Shown in pieces: positions 61,201 to 64,000 of a stretch of 64,000 bases of DNA; within the stretch, counting starts at the first letter, position 1; each line of letters starts with the position of its first letter. Under the pieces are notes generated by a model, which worked only from the letters and a program-made list of their open reading frames with translations, was not told the origin of the DNA and searched no databases. The position numbers and the translations under genes are program-made. The stretch comes from Actinoplanes lutulentus (GTDB lineage: Bacteria; Actinomycetota; Actinomycetes; Mycobacteriales; Micromonosporaceae): assembly GCF_003259845.1 (NCBI RefSeq), contig NZ_QLMJ01000013.1, positions 62,001 to 126,000 on the forward strand, read 5' to 3'.

Positions 61201-62073
61201 CTCGCGAAGCTGGCCGCCGCTGGGGTGGCAGGTGCTCATCCGGACGAGTGGTGGGGATTGCGGCCGCTCTCCGATGACCGGCCGCTGATCGACGAGGGTG
61301 ATCTGGTCAAGGTCACGCCCTCGTCGATGGAGAGCGCACTGCGGTGCAGCCTGCGCTGGCTGCTGGAACGGCATGGTGGCGCGGCTCCGGCCGGGCCCGC
61401 GCAGGGCATCGGCAACCTGGTGCACGCGGCCGCGATGCTGGCTGAGGACGCCAACGCCGATCGGGAGAAACTGGTCGAATATGTGAGCGCCCGGTTCGAT
61501 TCGATCGAGCTGGCGGCGCGCTGGCTGGCCGGGCCGGAGCACGAGCGGGCTCAGGACATGGTGGACAAGCTGCTGCGCTGGCTCGCGGTGAACCCGCGGC
61601 GGCTGCTGGCGATCGAGCACGAGTTCACCGTGCGGCTGGAGGACGAGCAGCGGCCGATCCAGCTGACCGGGCGGGTCGACCGGCTGGAGATCGACGACGA
61701 AGGCCGGCTCGTGGTGATCGACCTGAAGACCGGGAAGACCACCGCCGTCGCCGGTGGTGACGTGGCCGAGAACCCGCAGCTCGGTGGTTATCAGGCGGCG
61801 GTCGACGCAGGTGCTTTCGCGGATTACGGCAGTGACAGCGGCGGCGCGGCACTCGTGCAGCTCGGGCCGGGCAAGGAGGCCCGCGAGCAGATGCAGGTGC
61901 CGCTCTCCGACGCGACGGATCCGCAGTGGGCGTACGCGATGGTGCGCCGCACGGCGGAGACGATGGCCGCGTCCACCTTCTCCGCGGTGGCGAACAGCCG
62001 GTGCCGGGTGTGCCCGGTCCGCACGAGTTGTCCAATTTCCGGTAAGGGGCGACAGGTCGTCGAGCCACAATGA
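58225..62073 (+). CDS. adnA: AdnA-like UvrD helicase - RecB nuclease subunit (1282 aa)
   Basis: Subunit of the actinobacterial AdnAB complex that resects DNA double-strand breaks. Walker A is GGPGTGKT (49-56) and the DExx box is VDELAESDPAQ. Later helicase motifs include LTAHAAKGLEWDVV and FYVAITRARRRL. The C-terminal PD-(D/E)xK nuclease reads GRVDRLEIDD ... VIDLKTGK, followed by CRVCPVRTSC, which with ALRCS could hold a 4Fe-4S cluster as in AddB. Two low-complexity insertions stand out: an Ala/Pro/Glu run (about 375-445) and a Gly/Asp/Glu run (about 840-955). They make it longer than usual. It overlaps adnB by four bases. Confidence 0.9.
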   Translation: MSTPAPQPPVRRPAYRLVRRPRPAVPELLADPVQERVTAHAGGPLLVVGGPGTGKTTLLVESVAARIAEGVDPERILVLTFGRRGASALRDRIEARIADDAGRIVHEPLVRTFHAYAFGLLRRAASERGEPSPRLLTGPEQDLIIRELLAVVGDPEAPDEIGWPESLRPALPTRAFAQQLRDLMQRAAERGIGPAQLARLGERIGRDDWPAAARFLREYVAVLALRDVTTRGSTAYDPAELVRAASGLLADEPGLLAAERRRLAYVYVDELAESDPAQMDLLAQVAGGGKPVVAFADPDSSVYAFRGADPSLVAAFPDRFRSPAGAPAETVVLHTNYRVAAPLLSATGRVARRMRGPIRHRPMFPPPPPATDEPEPASEPEAAPPPATAPALEAAPAAALAPEPAAALAPEPAAALAPEPEPAPAAAREPAPALEAAPAVAEDASGDGVLVSEAVVRIFRSPAAETAFIAHALREAHLLHGVPWSRMAVVMRSTTLQQPSVQRALTAAGVPTVTFAEDLPLHLQPAVAPFLLLLRCALDPGVLEEEAAVALLHSPLGGADPLAERRLRQGLRALALAAGDRRPSGELLVDAVRDPAGLDMVERRWARPAKAVAHLIEVARKAAAEPGATAEDVLWAVWRASGLADRWYAMSTGAAPMPDHREAGRARRWRAEAADRDLDSMVVLFDAAARFVDRLPGARTEVFLEHVLGQDLPADSIAPSADRGEAVRLLTAHAAKGLEWDVVALAGVQEGIWPDLRLRGSLLGSERLVDVLAGRPASGPAAVAGETSALLDEERRLFYVAITRARRRLVVTAVSSASSGGVGGEEQPSRFLAELAAGGPGSSGGPGGPAGPGGPDGSGGPNASGGPNASGGPGPGGGPQDSEPDDAPEPGYWDTDPDDPDQDAVEADLEPEADAPGNPEDLEEAGDPDDPEDLEETADPDDPDDTGDGGEVELAVGRAPRALTLASLVAELRTVVVSEGETPGRRRAAAAELAKLAAAGVAGAHPDEWWGLRPLSDDRPLIDEGDLVKVTPSSMESALRCSLRWLLERHGGAAPAGPAQGIGNLVHAAAMLAEDANADREKLVEYVSARFDSIELAARWLAGPEHERAQDMVDKLLRWLAVNPRRLLAIEHEFTVRLEDEQRPIQLTGRVDRLEIDDEGRLVVIDLKTGKTTAVAGGDVAENPQLGGYQAAVDAGAFADYGSDSGGAALVQLGPGKEAREQMQVPLSDATDPQWAYAMVRRTAETMAASTFSAVANSRCRVCPVRTSCPISGKGRQVVEPQ

Positions 62074-64000
62074 GCCAACCCACGCTGTTCGGAGAGCAAC
62101 CCCCGGCCCGCCGCCGCGCCGACTCCGGGCCCCGGTACACGCCGCGCGAGCTGGCCCGGATGCTGCACCTGCCGCCGCCGACCGCCGAGCAGGAGGCGAT
62201 CATCGCGGCGCCGGTGGCACCGCTGCTGGTGGTCGCCGGCGCCGGGTCGGGCAAGACCGAGACGATGGCGTCGCGGGTGGTCTGGCTGGTCGCCAACGGG
62301 TACGCGCACCCGGGCGAGATCCTCGGCCTCACGTTCACCCGCAAAGCCGCCGGCGAGCTGGCGCACCGGGTCCGTACCCGGGTCGGCCAGCTGATCCGCC
62401 GGTTCGGCCGGGACGACGCGTTCGCCGGTGAGGCGACGATCTCGACGTACCACGCGTACGCGGCCCGGGTCGTCACCGAGCACGGGCTGCGCGCCGGTTA
62501 CGAGCCGTCCGCCCGGCTGCTCACCGAAGCCGCCCGCTGGCAGATCGTCGACTCGCTGGTGCGCACGTACACCGGGGAGATGACCGGGCTGAACCGCGCG
62601 CCCGGCACCGTCACCGACGACGTGCTGGCGCTCTCCGCCGAGATCGCCGAGCACCTGACCACGCCGGACGACGTTGCCGCCTGGACCGGCGGTTTCTACG
62701 CCGACATCACCGAGTACCCCGGCCGGGTCTACAAAGACGTCACCGACATGCTCCGGCGCCAGCAGCAGCGACTCACCCTGCTGCCTTTGGTACGCCTTTA
62801 CCAGCAGCGCAAACTCGATCTGGAAGCGATGGACTTCGGCGACCAGATGGCCCGTGCCGCCCTGGTGGCCCGGGACCATCCGGAGGTCGGCGCGGTCGAG
62901 CGCGGCCGGTTCCGGATCGTGCTGCTCGACGAATATCAGGACACCAGCCACGCCCAGGTCGTGATGCTGAAGGAGCTCTTCAGCGGCGGCCACCCGGTGA
63001 TCGCGGTCGGCGACCCGAGCCAGTCGATCTACGGCTGGCGGGGCGCCTCGGCCGGAACGCTGGAGCGGTTCCCCACCGACTTCCCGGACCGGAAACAGCA
63101 CCCGGCCTGGGTGCAGAGCCTCTCCAAGAGCTGGCGCAACCGCCCGGAGATCCTCGCGGTGGCGAACACGATCTCGGCGCCGCTGCGAGCCGGGGTGAAG
63201 GTCACCGAGCTGACCTCGGCGCCCCGGGTGGCCGAGGCGGTCGGCGGCCGGACGGTCACCTGCGCGCTGCTGCCGACGTACGCCGACGAGGCCGGCTGGA
63301 TCGCCGACTCGATGCTCACCGCGTGGCGCCTGGCCGCCGGCACGCCGGCCGCACCGGCCGGCGAGATCCCGCTGGAAAAGCGTCCGACCAGCGCGGTCCT
63401 GGTACGCGTCCGCAGCCAGATCGCGGCGATCGAGGAGGCGCTGCGTGCCCGTGGCCTCCCGGTCGAGGTGGTCGGCCTGGGCGGTCTGCTGGACACCCCG
63501 GAGGTACGCGACGTCGTCTGCACCCTGCGTGTGCTGGCCGACCCGACCGACGGCGCGTCCCTGCTGCGCCTGCTCACCGGCGCCCGCTGGCGGATCGGAC
63601 CGCGTGACCTGGTGTCGCTGCATCGCCGGTCCCGGGCGATCGCCGCGGCCCGGGCACAGGAGCACAGCGACGCCGAGGAAGCGGAGATCATCGCGGACCG
63701 TCTCGACGACGCCACCCTGGTCGAGGCGATGGCCGATCTGGGCATTCCGGCGCAGTACTCGGGCCAGGGGTTCGCGCGGCTTCGTGCGTACGGAAAGGAA
63801 TTGGGTGCGCTGAGGCAGCGCCTGGACCAATCGCTGCCCGATCTTCTCGCGGACATCGAGCGGACGATGGGCCTGGACGTGGAGGTGGCGGTCCGTGGCT
63901 GGGCGGCCGGTGACGCCGGGCTGGCCCGCGCGCATCTGGACGCGCTCGGTGAGGCCGCGACCCGGTACACGGGGGAGAACGAGAGCGGCACCATCGCGGG
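62070..64000 (+). CDS. adnB: AdnB-like UvrD helicase - nuclease subunit, N-terminal 643 codons (runs off the window)
   Basis: The partner of AdnA and probable lead motor. It has Walker A GAGSGKT (57-63), the TFTRKAAGEL motif, the DExx box LLDEYQDT, GDPSQSIYGWRGA (motif III) and SKSWRNRPEIL (motif IV). The ATG overlaps the adnA stop (ATGA). The nuclease domain lies beyond the window end. The reading frame is open to base 64000. Confidence 0.92.
   Translation, partial: MSQPTLFGEQPPARRRADSGPRYTPRELARMLHLPPPTAEQEAIIAAPVAPLLVVAGAGSGKTETMASRVVWLVANGYAHPGEILGLTFTRKAAGELAHRVRTRVGQLIRRFGRDDAFAGEATISTYHAYAARVVTEHGLRAGYEPSARLLTEAARWQIVDSLVRTYTGEMTGLNRAPGTVTDDVLALSAEIAEHLTTPDDVAAWTGGFYADITEYPGRVYKDVTDMLRRQQQRLTLLPLVRLYQQRKLDLEAMDFGDQMARAALVARDHPEVGAVERGRFRIVLLDEYQDTSHAQVVMLKELFSGGHPVIAVGDPSQSIYGWRGASAGTLERFPTDFPDRKQHPAWVQSLSKSWRNRPEILAVANTISAPLRAGVKVTELTSAPRVAEAVGGRTVTCALLPTYADEAGWIADSMLTAWRLAAGTPAAPAGEIPLEKRPTSAVLVRVRSQIAAIEEALRARGLPVEVVGLGGLLDTPEVRDVVCTLRVLADPTDGASLLRLLTGARWRIGPRDLVSLHRRSRAIAAARAQEHSDAEEAEIIADRLDDATLVEAMADLGIPAQYSGQGFARLRAYGKELGALRQRLDQSLPDLLADIERTMGLDVEVAVRGWAAGDAGLARAHLDALGEAATRYTGENESGTIA

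Noticed and set aside
59188..62070. 960-codon open frame antisense to adnA
   Set aside because: It mirrors the adnA codon positions; high GC removes stops from this frame, the peptide is Arg/Pro-rich with no domain, and adnA motifs on the plus strand are clear.

Overview
The window is about 72% GC by eye, densely packed, and rich in GTG starts, 4-bp start/stop overlaps, TetR-type regulators and leaderless-looking promoters. Mycothiol synthesis (mshB), a seven-iron ferredoxin next to dapC, an AdnAB-type helicase-nuclease pair and Streptomyces-like sdhCAB point to a high-GC actinomycete. Overall style suggests Micromonosporaceae (Actinoplanes-like), which is inference. About 58 protein genes are called. 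No rRNA, tRNA, CRISPR array or intact insertion sequence was seen.

Layout. 0-6.8 kb: 5' part of valS (minus), a repeat-rich spacer, two alkylation-repair genes (ogt and an Ada-AlkA fusion), an alpha/beta hydrolase behind two palindromic operators, and ychF. 6.8-9.4 kb: a lower-GC type II restriction-modification pair (PaeR7I/XhoI-like). 9.5-16.2 kb: small accessory genes (TetR/GNAT pair with tandem operators, PAP2-like membrane protein, MarR, G5-domain membrane protein, nucleotidyltransferase, peptidase E, PH domain, pterin-dehydratase-like, Nudix). 16.2-30.3 kb: a catabolic locus of acyl-CoA ligase, TetR, aldehyde and alcohol dehydrogenases, and a ten-gene minus-strand operon. That operon holds a five-gene Liv-type ABC transporter, two SDRs, an APH-type kinase, an ACAD10/11-like acyl-CoA dehydrogenase and a second TetR. 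Kinase plus dehydrogenase match the two halves of ACAD11, suggesting catabolism of 4-hydroxyacids or related substrates. 30.2-31.0 kb: gene-free and full of tandem and inverted repeats.

31.0-43.7 kb: alkB, sdhCAB, tldD/tldE, an Uma2 remnant beside a truncated S9 peptidase that has lost its catalytic triad, mshB with its membrane partner, a small membrane protein and a GNAT. 43.8-47.2 kb: fdxA, dapC (apparent CTG start), SIMPL and DUF4407 proteins. 47.2-50.5 kb: a locus for four exported proteins with SipW/TasA-like N-termini, three of which share a two-cysteine beta-sandwich-like domain. 50.9-56.6 kb: a methyltransferase, a MerR DNA-binding domain fused to two DNA polymerase III beta-clamp-like domains, lysE/lysG, dapD and dapE. 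56.8-64 kb: two tandem LOG-family genes, then adnA and the 5' part of adnB.

The most unusual items are the MerR-sliding-clamp fusion (51.7-52.8 kb), the SipW-type exported-protein locus (47.7-50.4 kb), the split ACAD10/11-like module with matching operator sites (16-30 kb), and a dispersed family of ATCTTG-type intergenic palindromes.
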